Numbered from the stretch's first letter, positions 1 to 6,599 are shown. The stretch is 18,033 nt of DNA from Candidatus Fermentibacterota bacterium (GCA_030620115.1 JAUXFG010000075.1:1-18033); one strand, 5' to 3'. The notes: generated from the letters alone by a model not told the origin. Translations and numbers: made by a program.

Positions 1-98
1 CCATCGCGAAGACGGAACGGAGCGTAACGAAGTCCCGCGTCGGACGCGGGATGCTATATCGGCGGTTGCAGCCGATAGTTGGTGAGAAATCCGGGTTA
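1..98 (+). repeat. Element E, copy 1 (right part; left part lies outside the window)
   Basis: These 98 bases match 17554-17651 with about 8 substitutions and no gap (about 92% identity by eye). They end in the terminal repeat GGTGAGAAATCCGGGTTA, which recurs in both orientations through the window. Bases 32-50 form a short hairpin (TCCCGCGTC / GACGCGGGA), also present in copies 2, 3 and 4. The left terminal repeat would lie upstream of base 1. There is no open frame that looks coding. I read this as a non-autonomous, MITE-like element. Confidence 0.8.
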
Positions 99-226
99 AG
101 ACACCGCTGATTCTGGAGTATGAGCCAGATAGGTGACTCACCAGCAAGGGCTTGGCCTCCTGTGGCGGGCATGGGATCTGGGGATTTGGAACAAGCAGGA
201 ATCCCAAGATGCGATGCGTGGTCCCC

Positions 227-261
227 GTTCGAAGTTGAATGTTGAATGTTCGATGTTCGAT
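227..261 (+). repeat. Heptanucleotide tandem repeat, five units
   Basis: The units are GTTCGAA, GTTGAAT, GTTGAAT, GTTCGAT and GTTCGAT in exact 7-bp register. The same 7-mer family recurs at 3926-3953 (inverted), 4034-4065 and, in a worn form, 5195-5215. It is a short dispersed repeat without coding function. Confidence 0.8.
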
Positions 262-366
262 GTGCATATCGGTGTGCATATATGCTATTGGGTATGAATA
301 GAGGCGGAGAAAGACGACTTGATCGGGATCGAACTGAGGAGTGATCACATGGCCCTCAATCATAGA

Positions 367-537
367 AATCTGGATGTCCAATGAAGGTGAGAGCAACGGG
401 GTGGCTGATTTCGATAGCGATTCCGATGCCGAAGATGTTGTGGAGGAGAGGGAATGGCCACGGCGTCATGCATGTCCAATAGTCAGCCTCATTGAAGGGG
501 GAGAAGGCTGGATGCACGGACTTATCGGAAGTTACAC
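367..537 (-). repeat. Dispersed repeat X, copy A (gene relic on the minus strand)
   Basis: This aligns along its whole length with 16610-16792. A run of 23 identical bases spans 404-426 and 16645-16667. On the minus strand both copies read the same peptide, NI(L/F)GIGIAIEISH followed by AL(A/T)FI and HPD, then a stop. Differences within this part are conservative. Upstream of it copy A has a one-base indel relative to copy B, so the longer frame is broken. It is best read as the 3' end of an old gene carried as a repeat. The parent family is not recognised. Confidence 0.6.
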
Positions 538-655
538 TATCTCAATACCAACGCTTAGCTTGTAATGGAGCATCACCGGTGGGATATTCAGGTGCTTCTG
601 CTCGCCGACATGGAGTTCCATGGGGCATCTTGACTCAGAACAGACTTGGAGAAGA

Positions 656-1642
656 ATGGCGTATGAACCCGGCGCAAGCTCTGCTTGCGGTCTTAAACAC
701 GGAACCGTCTTCAAGAAGGGCTTGGGGCGATATCATGTAAGAGCTGATCTTGGGGTCGTCATCTGTTCAATTTCCAGCAAGCTCCGGAAGAATCTGATTT
801 ACCCGGAGGCTGATCCGGCGTCAATCCGGGCCAGCGTCGTGACAGTACGTGACATCCGATCAGTTGATCCGGTGGCTATCGGCGACAGGGTTGCATTCGC
901 TAGTTCGCCTGACGGTTCCGGAATGATCATACGGATTCTTCCAAGACGAAACAAATTCAGTCGTCGCGCCTCTGGGCGAAAGCCCATTGAACAGGTTATC
1001 GTGGCGAATTTGGATCAGGTAGTAATGGTCTTCGCCGCGGCACAGCCTCCACCCAACTGGGGTCTCTTGGATCGATACCTTTTGGACGCCGAGGCCGCAG
1101 AGCTCCCTGTTCTAATCTGCATCACGAAGTTGGACCTGATAGAAGGATCTAGCATTGCTGAGGTGCTGAGGATCTATGAGAGAATCGGCTACCCTTCGAT
1201 CTTCACGAGTGCTCTGACTGGCGAGGGTATAGAAAAACTCAAAGACCTTCTCCGCGGTCGGATATCGGTCTTGGTTGGAAGATCGGGCGTCGGAAAAACA
1301 ACCTTGCTTAATGCCATCCAGCCGGATCTCGGCCTGAGAGTCCGAGAGCTGAGTAAGAAAACAGGCAAAGGCAAGCATGCGACGAGCCACCTAGAGATGT
1401 TCGACCTCGAGTTCGGAGGTACTGTCATCGACACCCCGGGGATAAGGGAGTTTCAGCCTTGGCGAGAGGAAGATCAGAACCTCGCAGACCTTTTTCCAGA
1501 GATGCGCCAGTACATCGGACTGTGCCGGTTCGGTTCCTCGTGCAGCCACACACATGAGCCCGGATGTGCTATCAAAAAAGCGGTGGAGGACGAACTGATA
1601 GCCGCGCACCGCTACCGCAGCTATCTTCAACTGCTCGAATAG
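656..1642 (+). CDS. rsgA: Ribosome small-subunit-dependent GTPase A (RsgA)
   Basis: RsgA is a cytoplasmic GTPase that works in late maturation of the 30S ribosomal subunit. The sequence shows the diagnostic circularly permuted G-domain order. An OB-fold-like N-terminus (about residues 15-105) comes first, then G4 (TKLD, 157-160), G1/P-loop (GRSGVGKTT, 208-216), a G2 region (GKGKHATS) and G3 (DTPG, 259-262). A C-terminal zinc site follows, with Cys290, Cys296, His298 and Cys304. The ATG at 656 was chosen because GGAG lies just upstream and the N-terminus then matches the usual length. An in-frame ATG at 620 would add 12 residues. The 328-residue length fits the family. The first zinc pair is C-x5-C, one residue longer than the common C-x4-C. 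The gene stands alone, 124 bp before the next gene, with no clear terminator between. Confidence 0.95.
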   Translation: MAYEPGASSACGLKHGTVFKKGLGRYHVRADLGVVICSISSKLRKNLIYPEADPASIRASVVTVRDIRSVDPVAIGDRVAFASSPDGSGMIIRILPRRNKFSRRASGRKPIEQVIVANLDQVVMVFAAAQPPPNWGLLDRYLLDAEAAELPVLICITKLDLIEGSSIAEVLRIYERIGYPSIFTSALTGEGIEKLKDLLRGRISVLVGRSGVGKTTLLNAIQPDLGLRVRELSKKTGKGKHATSHLEMFDLEFGGTVIDTPGIREFQPWREEDQNLADLFPEMRQYIGLCRFGSSCSHTHEPGCAIKKAVEDELIAAHRYRSYLQLLE

Positions 1643-1766
1643 ACTATGGCTCGTTTTGCCGATGGAAAGGCTGATGTATTTGCTGTTGCGGAAGAGAAGA
1701 GTTCCTGTTGAGAAAGCACTCTTTCCATGTATCCCTCTGCGCAGACTCTCTTGGTTGGGATGAATC

Positions 1767-3677
1767 ATGGCTGCGAAAGAAACTTTGAAAGCGTATAGCC
1801 CTCTTTCGCGCCTCCTCGTCTTGCTCTCCGGGGTGTGGCTTCTTCTACGTCAGGCCTTCCAAGGTATCCTGGAATCCAGCTCCGTGGCGGACGGGGCCGC
1901 CTTGGTGATCTGCAGCCTGTTCGTGCTCTGCTTCGCCCTCGGTTTGACTTCTTTCGCCCTGCGACGGATGATCCTGGCTTCTATTGTCCTGACCGTCGGG
2001 CATTTCGTTCTTCTCCTTTCTGCCGATGCCCCTGAGTTCGTGATGTGGCTTGAGAGCGTGCGTCTATTCGTTGCCAGGATATCGCCCCTCGTTGGTCTGG
2101 TAGCGATTGTGCTGGCGTGGCGTCCGGGAATGAGGGCTGAGGTGATGCTCTCTCCGGTGAGATGGTGGATGTCTCTTCCCCGGGCCAAGTATGTACTCGG
2201 AGCCTCGCTCCTGGCGTTTCTCAGCACATTTCTCATGGCCAGATTCGCATATACCTGCATGCCAAGGTCATACGATGGGATTGCCAACATCTTCCAGGCT
2301 CGGATTTTTGCTTCAGGGCGACTCACTCTTCCGTCGCCCCCTCACCCAACGGCATTCTTGCATTTCGGTCTAATTCAAGAGCCGGCTTGGTGTTCCTACT
2401 ATCCACCGGGATACTCCGCAGTGCTGGCCATTGGCCTGCTCCTTGGATCAGTCTGTCTGGTGAATCCGATCCTTACTGCGTTGACCGTTCCCGCCCTTGA
2501 GAGAATAGCATTCAGGCGCTTTGGCAAGCCTGCGGCGGCTTTGACCGTCTTGATGTTCGCCCTTTCACCGTTCGTCCCCATTGTTGGCGCGTCGTTCAGA
2601 AACCACGCGCTTGCCTTGTTTCTCCTCGCCTGGTCTACCGCCATGCTTCTGGATCCAACTCGGAAACGACGCAGGCTTGTGCTATCCGGAGTGCTCGGAA
2701 GTGCGGCATTGCTTGCCAGGCCGTATACCGCTTTTCTTTGGGGCGCCGGCCTCTTTGTCGGGGTTGCTCTGGATCGTCGAAGAGAGTTCTGGCACATGCT
2801 ATGTCCATTTGTTTTGGGGGCCATTCCAGGGCTAACCATTGCAGTTCTCTACAATCTTATGCAGACAGGCGGGAGTCTGGACCCTCCTCCCGTGTATCTG
2901 TACGGTAAGGAATTCGGCCTTGGTTTCGGCCAAAGAGTGATGGGCGATCACACTCTGCTAAGGGCGATCTCATTTACCACGACCCGAATCGAAGGGCTCG
3001 GAAGAATGGTCTTGGGGTGGCCGTTCCCTGTTGTCCTCCTCCCGATTGCAGTGGCCTTCCTGGGGGGATGGCGATCCATGATGAAGATACGGCTATGGGT
3101 AATGGTCCTCCCGCCCCTGTTTTTGCTTCTCGGCTATGCGAGGTTTTGGTTCCTCGAGTTTTCCCATGGCCCTAGGTTCCTCTACAGCGCTCTCATCACA
3201 TTGCTTCCCATGACTGCTCACAGCATGCTGGTCCTTCCCCGAAAGATCGAGAATATTCTCCCCCCGGGCCTGAGACGATCGGCGGGTCCTATGCTCACGG
3301 GCGCCGTCTTGCTGTCTATCTTTTACAGTCTACTTGTCACGTGGCCTCATGCAATCCGCATTTTTGGCGATAACTACGGCTGCCAGGTGGATCTGCCGGA
3401 TCTGGCAAAGACCCTTCCCCCGGGCGAGAAGCTGATCTTCTTCGCTCCCATCACCTCGCAGATCTCTGACTATGGCTGGGGCTTCCTCATGAACGACCTG
3501 GAGCTCGACGGCGAATTCGTCGTGGCCTTCGACTATGGAGAGAAGCAGAATGCTGAGGTCATGGCGCTCTTCCCGAATAGACAGGTCTACTATTACTCCT
3601 ATGACCTGGGGAAACGAAAAGGATCCATTCGACCTATCTCACAGGCTAGCATCCTGCCGCGTGGGAAGGGGCAGTGA
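1767..3677 (+). CDS. Polytopic membrane glycosyltransferase, GT-C / GT39-like
   Basis: This 636-residue protein has about a dozen hydrophobic helices and a short soluble C-terminal part (about 540-636). After the helix near 145-162 comes a loop with RSYDGIANIFQARIF (Asp170) and then YYPPGYSAVLAIG (211-223). This layout, an acidic residue in the first large outer loop followed by a proline-rich YxPPGY segment before the next helix, is typical of GT-C enzymes of the ArnT/PMT type, which move sugars from polyprenyl-phosphate donors on the outer face of the inner membrane. Donor and acceptor cannot be told. The ATG at 1767 has only a weak GGGATG upstream. No polysaccharide genes are adjacent. An uncharacterised polytopic membrane protein remains possible. 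Confidence 0.75.
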   Translation: MAAKETLKAYSPLSRLLVLLSGVWLLLRQAFQGILESSSVADGAALVICSLFVLCFALGLTSFALRRMILASIVLTVGHFVLLLSADAPEFVMWLESVRLFVARISPLVGLVAIVLAWRPGMRAEVMLSPVRWWMSLPRAKYVLGASLLAFLSTFLMARFAYTCMPRSYDGIANIFQARIFASGRLTLPSPPHPTAFLHFGLIQEPAWCSYYPPGYSAVLAIGLLLGSVCLVNPILTALTVPALERIAFRRFGKPAAALTVLMFALSPFVPIVGASFRNHALALFLLAWSTAMLLDPTRKRRRLVLSGVLGSAALLARPYTAFLWGAGLFVGVALDRRREFWHMLCPFVLGAIPGLTIAVLYNLMQTGGSLDPPPVYLYGKEFGLGFGQRVMGDHTLLRAISFTTTRIEGLGRMVLGWPFPVVLLPIAVAFLGGWRSMMKIRLWVMVLPPLFLLLGYARFWFLEFSHGPRFLYSALITLLPMTAHSMLVLPRKIENILPPGLRRSAGPMLTGAVLLSIFYSLLVTWPHAIRIFGDNYGCQVDLPDLAKTLPPGEKLIFFAPITSQISDYGWGFLMNDLELDGEFVVAFDYGEKQNAEVMALFPNRQVYYYSYDLGKRKGSIRPISQASILPRGKGQ

Positions 3678-3721
3678 ACGGAAAGCCTAAGGTCTCGGGG
3701 TCCGCGGTCCTGCAAGGAAAA

Positions 3722-3752
3722 CCGGTGAAAAACGCGGGCTGACCCGCATTCC
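3722..3752 (+). repeat. Solitary, diverged end of element E
   Basis: The bases GGTGAAAAACGCGGGCTGAC followed by CCGCATT match the right end of copy 3 and its flank (17635-17660: GGTGAGAAGTCCGGGCTAGC then CCGCATT) with a few changes. It begins 44 bases after the stop codon at 3677. No partner end is visible nearby. Confidence 0.5.
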
Positions 3753-3778
3753 CTTGGATGTCGAGTCAGGAGCGGAGG

Positions 3779-4012
3779 TCAGTTCTTCTTTCGGATAAGG
3801 CGCAATGCGTCAGCGATCATGCGATTTGGGGATTTCTCGCAGTTGGCACGAATGTGCATTCGTGCATCGGAGTCACTGTTGTCCAGAATCGCTATCCCGC
3901 GTATTTCATGAGCATCATACGGCCAAACGTCCAACATCGAACGTTCAACGTCGAAATGCAAGAGAGCGAGGGGAAGAAACAAGGTCAGGTTCTTATCCGC
4001 AGCGCTTGTCAT
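3779..4012 (-). CDS. Short hypothetical protein, partly built from repeat DNA
   Basis: This 77-codon frame starts MTSAADKN and ends RLIRKKN. Its ATG at 4012 follows AAGGAG at a good distance of about 7 bases, which is the main reason to list it. Residues about 20-29 (FDVERSMLDV) are encoded by the inverted heptamer repeat 3926-3953. The ribosome binding site lies just inside the other heptamer tract (4034-4065), so the start sits between two opposed repeats. The second half (ILDNSDSD to RKKN) looks more like ordinary coding sequence and could be the 3' end of a decayed gene. No family is recognised. It may be a real small gene, a chimaera or chance. Confidence 0.3.
   Translation of the reverse strand: MTSAADKNLTLFLPLALLHFDVERSMLDVWPYDAHEIRGIAILDNSDSDARMHIRANCEKSPNRMIADALRLIRKKN
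3846..3865. repeat. Perfect 9-bp inverted repeat
   Basis: GCACGAATG, two bases (TG), then CATTCGTGC. It has no T-run after it, so it is not a standard intrinsic terminator. It lies inside the doubtful 3779-4012 frame. Confidence 0.6.
3926..3953 (-). repeat. Heptamer tract, inverted copy
   Basis: Read on the minus strand it is CGACGTT, GAACGTT, CGATGTT, GGACGTT in 7-bp register, the same family as 227-261. It faces the tract at 4034-4065. Confidence 0.7.
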
Positions 4013-4033
4013 AGTAATCTCCTTGCCTTGGAC

Positions 4034-4065
4034 GTTCGATGTTGAGCGTTGAATGTTGGACGTTC
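4034..4065 (+). repeat. Heptamer tract, direct copy
   Basis: The units are GTTCGAT, GTTGAGC, GTTGAAT, GTTGGAC and GTTC. With 3926-3953 it forms an inverted pair about 80 bases apart that encloses the start of the 3779-4012 frame. Confidence 0.7.
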
Positions 4066-4116
4066 TTCCCATAAGGCTCTCCCTCGTCACAGTAGAATCC
4101 CTTTTATTCTCACCGC

Positions 4117-4132
4117 CAGAAATCCGGGTTAG
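4117..4132 (+). repeat. Solitary end of element E after a minus-strand gene
   Basis: CAGAAATCCGGGTTAG matches the last 15 or so bases of copy 1 (GAGAAATCCGGGTTAAG). It begins 8 bases beyond the 3' end of the 4140-4862 gene. Confidence 0.5.
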
Positions 4133-4139
4133 TAGCGAT

Positions 4140-4862
4140 CTAGGGTGCCGGTAGTCTTCTGGCCCAGTAAAGCGTGTATGGTGTCAAATGAATCCGTATC
4201 TCGATAGCCTCTGGTCCGGTATAGTTCGAACCATCGCCGGTGATATCGAGAACCAACTCCTCAGCCATGGTCCATGTTGTTGGAAATTCTTCACGGTCCA
4301 CCCGAATCGCCGTGCCGTACGGATGTTCGAATACACCACCATTGATGGCGTCCCCAGCCACGATCTCTCCTGGGCGTATTGAAATGTAGGCGGTGAAGTA
4401 CACATCACGAACGAGCATCGGGGTCAGCCCATCACCGTAATGGAGCGGTACGAGGATGACGGTCTGTTCGGGCATGGGCGCGAGGGTTGCGGGGAAAGTC
4501 TGTGCCCCGCCGGAGGTGAGTTCTACACGAAACTCTCCTCCTTCAGGGCCATACCAGTTGGATCCATCGGCGATAATATAGACCACAAGCGTCTCTCCCG
4601 GGCTCCACTGCGTGGGGAAACTCGCGCACTCGAGCTGCACATATCCATCGGCAAGAAGACCTCCCGGGGAGATTTCATCGAGGTGCTCATCCGGTCGTAC
4701 AGAGACGTATGCATCAAAATGAAGGTCAGCCCCAAGTGGATGTGTGGCCCCATCGCTGAAGTAGACAGGAGAGAAAATCACCGAGTGGGGAGGTGCCTGT
4801 GCCCTGAGAACACTGGTCGGCACGAGCATCCCGATGAGTACGACGAACCAAATGCCTTTCAT
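4140..4862 (-). CDS. Secreted protein with two tandem copies of one module
   Basis: This 240-residue protein is probably exported. Residues 1-23 form a signal peptide with a hydrophobic core and likely cleavage after LRAQA. Two homologous modules of about 90-95 residues follow. Module 1 (about 27-118) contains YFSDG, AYVSVRPDE, FPTQWSPGETLVV, IADGSNWYGPE and FRVEL. Module 2 (about 134-228) contains HYGDG, AYISIRPGE, FPTTWTMAEELVL, ITGDGSNYTGPE and IRIHL in the same order. The start is fixed by AAGGAGG (4868-4874) six bases before the ATG. The pattern suggests a beta-sandwich carbohydrate-binding or adhesion-like module, but no family is recognised. It stands alone, convergent with the glycosyltransferase gene. 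Confidence 0.8.
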   Translation of the reverse strand: MKGIWFVVLIGMLVPTSVLRAQAPPHSVIFSPVYFSDGATHPLGADLHFDAYVSVRPDEHLDEISPGGLLADGYVQLECASFPTQWSPGETLVVYIIADGSNWYGPEGGEFRVELTSGGAQTFPATLAPMPEQTVILVPLHYGDGLTPMLVRDVYFTAYISIRPGEIVAGDAINGGVFEHPYGTAIRVDREEFPTTWTMAEELVLDITGDGSNYTGPEAIEIRIHLTPYTLYWARRLPAP

Positions 4863-5044
4863 GTCTGCCTCCTTGGATTCCCCAACATCTCTCTGCCCAT
4901 GTCGGCGTTTTGCCGCACCGAGATACCCTCATCATAAAAATGCAGCCCGAGCATACGGAGGTCAAGGACGACTACTAGGCCGAGGAGCTGGAGGAGGAAG
5001 ACATTGGGCACTTTGTGGGGCCACATCCTTCTGTCCACTACCAC

Positions 5045-5171
5045 TGTCATTCTGAGCGCCTTCAAGAAGCGAAGAATCTCTCCCTGCTCCTCGTTCCGTC
5101 ATCTAAACGCTCAATGCTTCCTTCTCCTCCCCACCCAGATTCTTCGGTCGCTTCGCTTCCTCAGAATGACA
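5045..5171. mobile_element. MITE of the TGTCATTCTGAG type
   Basis: The left end (5045-5079) starts TGTCATTCTGAGCG and ends GAAGAATCT. The right end (5137-5171) is its imperfect reverse complement: AGATTCTTC then CTCAGAATGACA. The outer 12 and inner 9 bases of the 35-bp ends pair exactly. The 57-bp middle has no coding capacity. Elements with TGTCATTCTGAGCGAAGCGAAGAATCT-like ends are known as short dispersed repeats in many bacterial genomes. No clear target duplication is visible. Movement would need a transposase supplied from elsewhere. Confidence 0.75.
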
Positions 5172-5194
5172 CTCAATCCCCCGATCCTTCCTCA

Positions 5195-5215
5195 CATTCG
5201 ACGTTGGGTGTTGAC
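5195..5215 (+). repeat. Worn heptamer tract
   Basis: CATTCGACGTTGGGTGTTGA is a short, diverged member of the heptamer family seen at 227-261. Confidence 0.4.
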
Positions 5216-5310
5216 CTGCCGTACGCCGCGCGATTGAGATTTTCCAAGATACCACCGAACCTGTCGCCTCCTCATGTGTTAGTGGGATGGAATGTGGAGG
5301 GATTGAGAAG

Positions 5311-5736
5311 ATGGGCAAGAAGTCAGACGTCGGACTCGTGAGAGCAGCACAGGGTGGTGATACTTCCGCCTTCAACGATCTGGTCAGGCGCCATCAGATC
5401 GGAGTCAAGATGGAAGCGATTCGTTTTCTGGGCAGCGTTGACGAAGCAGAGGATGTGACACAGGAGGCTTTTCTCAGAGCCTATCTGAAACTGTCATTAT
5501 TGCGGCCTCCATACAATTTTGGCGGTTGGGTGCGACAGATTGCCAAGAACATGGCGCGGAATCTGCTGACCAGAGGTCCCCGGCTTGTCGCTCTTGAACA
5601 ACAGCACCTCAATGATGAGCCCCAGTCTGTTCAGAGGCGGAGCCAGGAGGATTCGCTGGCTCAAGTGGAACAGGCAGTCCTGGCCTTGTCCAGACTGTCC
5701 CCAAAGGTAACCGTTCACGGGTTGAAAGGTTCATAG
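5311..5736 (+). pseudogene. ECF-type sigma-70 factor, truncated before region 4
   Basis: The first 132 codons are a clear sigma-70 region 2. They include LVRAAQGGDTSAFNDLVRRH, then VDEAEDVTQEAFLRAYLKL (the DxxQExF-like core-binding signature) and FGGWVRQIAKNMARNLLTR (the -10 recognition helix area). The linker to region 4 begins (LAQVEQAVLALSRLSPK), where an ECF factor should continue into the helix-turn-helix that reads the -35 element. At 5707 the sequence instead enters repeat DNA, adds ten unrelated codons and stops. The ATG at 5311 was chosen because GGAGG lies ten bases upstream. An in-frame ATG at 5287 is less likely. Without region 4 it should not act as a normal promoter-specific factor. 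No anti-sigma gene is adjacent. Confidence 0.85.
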
Positions 5737-5898
5737 GTTCAGGGTTCACCGGAAATCGAACCGTTGATTCGTGGGATCCGAAATGTAGCCTTGAATCCCG
5801 CTTCCAGCGGGAAACTCTGAACCTGTGAACGCTTACACATAGCCCAAGCTGACTTCAGGCAACCCTGAACGGTGAACTCTGAACCTGTGAACGCCTAC
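5707..5898. mobile_element. Repeat element with GGTTCA/TGAACC inverted ends inside the sigma gene
   Basis: The left end reads GTAACCGTTCACGGGTT and then AGGTTCATAGGTTCAGGGTT. The right end read backwards is GTAGGCGTTCACAGGTTCAG. The two therefore share GTAnnCGTTCACnGGTT. A third copy of the end motif lies inside (CTGAACCTGTGAACGCTTAC, 5818-5837), and 5790-5810 has a small hairpin (CCCGCTTCCAGCGGG). The left boundary coincides with the point where sigma-factor similarity stops. The right boundary coincides with the point where a second coding-like frame begins. No target duplication is apparent. Confidence 0.65.
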
Positions 5899-5936
5899 AT
5901 TACTTCGAAGTCACTGATCAAGGAATTCGGTGGATC

Positions 5937-6299
5937 ATGAGGGTGACCGCGGATGCATGCTATCCTCAGACAAGATTTCTGAGGCAAGACGAGGAACTAT
6001 TCCCCGCTTCCTATTGCTCCGGACTCCATGATGACTACAGTGGTCGAGTTGTGGAACTCACCGTTGGAGGCAGGCAATATGGACGATGCCTGGCGGTTTT
6101 CTGGTCCTGGGAAGACGGAACACCGGCGGAAAGCTTCTACACTCCTGATGGCCGCCAGGTCTTGCATCGTCGCTTCGTCGGGCCGGAGGCTTCCGCATCA
6201 CGGAACTATGATTACGACAAATTAGCGGGTGAAACCAGGAAGCTATTCCGGGACAAGGAGTATCGTCTCTGGTATGATACTCTTCTCATGGAATCCTGA
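5937..6299 (+). CDS. Hypothetical protein, probably missing its N-terminus
   Basis: The 120-residue product contains FLRQDEELFPASYCSG, a GRVVEL/GRQYGRCLAVFWSW strand pair, a PDGRQVLHRRF turn and a C-terminal KEYRLWYDTLLMES. It looks like a compact beta-rich cytoplasmic domain and has no signal peptide or membrane helix. The frame stays open upstream of the ATG to 5883, and the extra codons (YFEVTDQGIRWI) also look like protein. The natural gene therefore probably began further left and lost its start at the repeat edge near 5898. It has the same orientation as the broken sigma gene. I suspect it is the C-terminal domain of that sigma factor, separated by the repeat with loss of region 4. No known family could be named with certainty. 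Confidence 0.55.
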   Translation: MRVTADACYPQTRFLRQDEELFPASYCSGLHDDYSGRVVELTVGGRQYGRCLAVFWSWEDGTPAESFYTPDGRQVLHRRFVGPEASASRNYDYDKLAGETRKLFRDKEYRLWYDTLLMES

Positions 6300-6541
6300 C
6301 CAGAAACTTCATCCAGAACTTTGCTTGCCACGCCGACTGGTCACGGCGCATCCGCCAGGAGAAGACGGAAGCCATCCGACGAAGGCGGGTCCCGAACTTC
6401 CCCTTCCTCGTCCCAATAACCTCCTCCCAAAACTCTGTCCCCAGCTTCGTCAAGCCGGGTTTCTTCCATGAATGGTCCCGCCGATGGCTGGTGAGAAGTC
6501 CGGGATAACAGCCAGCTCTCTACTCCGACATGAATCTCGCG
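6300..6541. other. Gap with a decayed element-E copy
   Basis: There is no gene. The right end at 6488-6508 is a good element-E terminal repeat (TGGTGAGAAGTCCGGGATA). A worn left end may be CCCGAACTTCCCCTTCCTCG near 6391, which would give a degenerate element of about 120 bp. The rest (6300-6388, 6509-6541) shows nothing recognised. Confidence 0.45.
6488..6508 (+). repeat. End of element E upstream of the four-gene operon
   Basis: CTGGTGAGAAGTCCGGGATA is nearly identical to the right ends of copies 2 and 3. It lies 34 bases upstream of the operon promoter. Confidence 0.7.
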
Positions 6542-6570
6542 TTGACAAGGTACCCTACGCATGATAGGGT
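6542..6570 (+). promoter_or_regulatory. Sigma-70 promoter, extended -10
   Basis: TTGACA (6542-6547, perfect -35), a 17-base spacer and TAGGGT (6565-6570) preceded by TGA, an extended -10. Transcription would start near 6577, about 23 bases before the GTG at 6600. It would drive the four-gene membrane operon. Confidence 0.6.
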
Positions 6571-6585
6571 GTGCGCACTCAAGAG

Positions 6586-6591
6586 AAGGAG
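6586..6591 (+). promoter_or_regulatory. Ribosome binding site that fixes the GTG start at 6600
   Basis: AAGGAG lies eight bases before the GTG at 6600. The in-frame ATG at 6561 has no such site and falls within the promoter -10 region, so it cannot be the main start. Confidence 0.75.
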
Positions 6592-6599
6592 AGCGGCGC

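Larger units (their letters stand above)
99..655. other. Gap between element E1 and rsgA, filled with repeats
   Basis: No convincing intact gene lies here on either strand. The stretch holds a five-unit heptamer tandem repeat (227-261) and a coding-derived repeat X (367-537, relic on the minus strand), each listed separately. The remainder (99-226, 262-366, 538-655) shows nothing recognisable. The rsgA promoter must lie in this gap or upstream, but no clear -35/-10 pair was found. Confidence 0.6.
3678..4139. other. Repeat-rich gap between two gene ends
   Basis: This gap lies between the end of the glycosyltransferase gene (+) and the end of the 4140-4862 gene (-). It contains two single element-E ends (3722-3752, 4117-4132), two inverted heptamer tracts (3926-3953, 4034-4065) and a perfect 9-bp palindrome (3846-3865). 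One short minus-strand frame (3779-4012) has a good ribosome binding site. The pieces are listed separately. Confidence 0.6.
4863..5310. other. Divergent intergenic region with a MITE
   Basis: The region lies between two divergent genes, so it should carry promoters for both. None is clear enough to mark. It contains the 127-bp inverted-repeat element 5045-5171 and a worn heptamer tract at 5195-5215 (GTTGGGT then GTTGAC). The part from 4875 to 5040 holds nothing recognised. Confidence 0.5.

Noticed and set aside
227-261. Heptamer tract as a CRISPR array or origin iterons
   Set aside because: Units are contiguous 7-mers without spacers, there are no cas genes, and no replication initiator gene or DnaA boxes were seen.
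341-740. Plus-strand frames across the X repeat, including an acidic DFDSDSDAEDV stretch
   Set aside because: The acidic run is the opposite strand of the conserved IGIAIEIS tail of X. The frames have no ribosome binding site.
3846-3865. Palindrome as a terminator for the glycosyltransferase gene
   Set aside because: It lies about 170 bases past the stop and has no T-run on either strand.
4859-5065. Minus-strand frame with a hydrophobic stretch upstream of the two-module secreted gene
   Set aside because: It starts inside the MITE and overlaps the ribosome binding site and start of the real gene. It has no start signal of its own.
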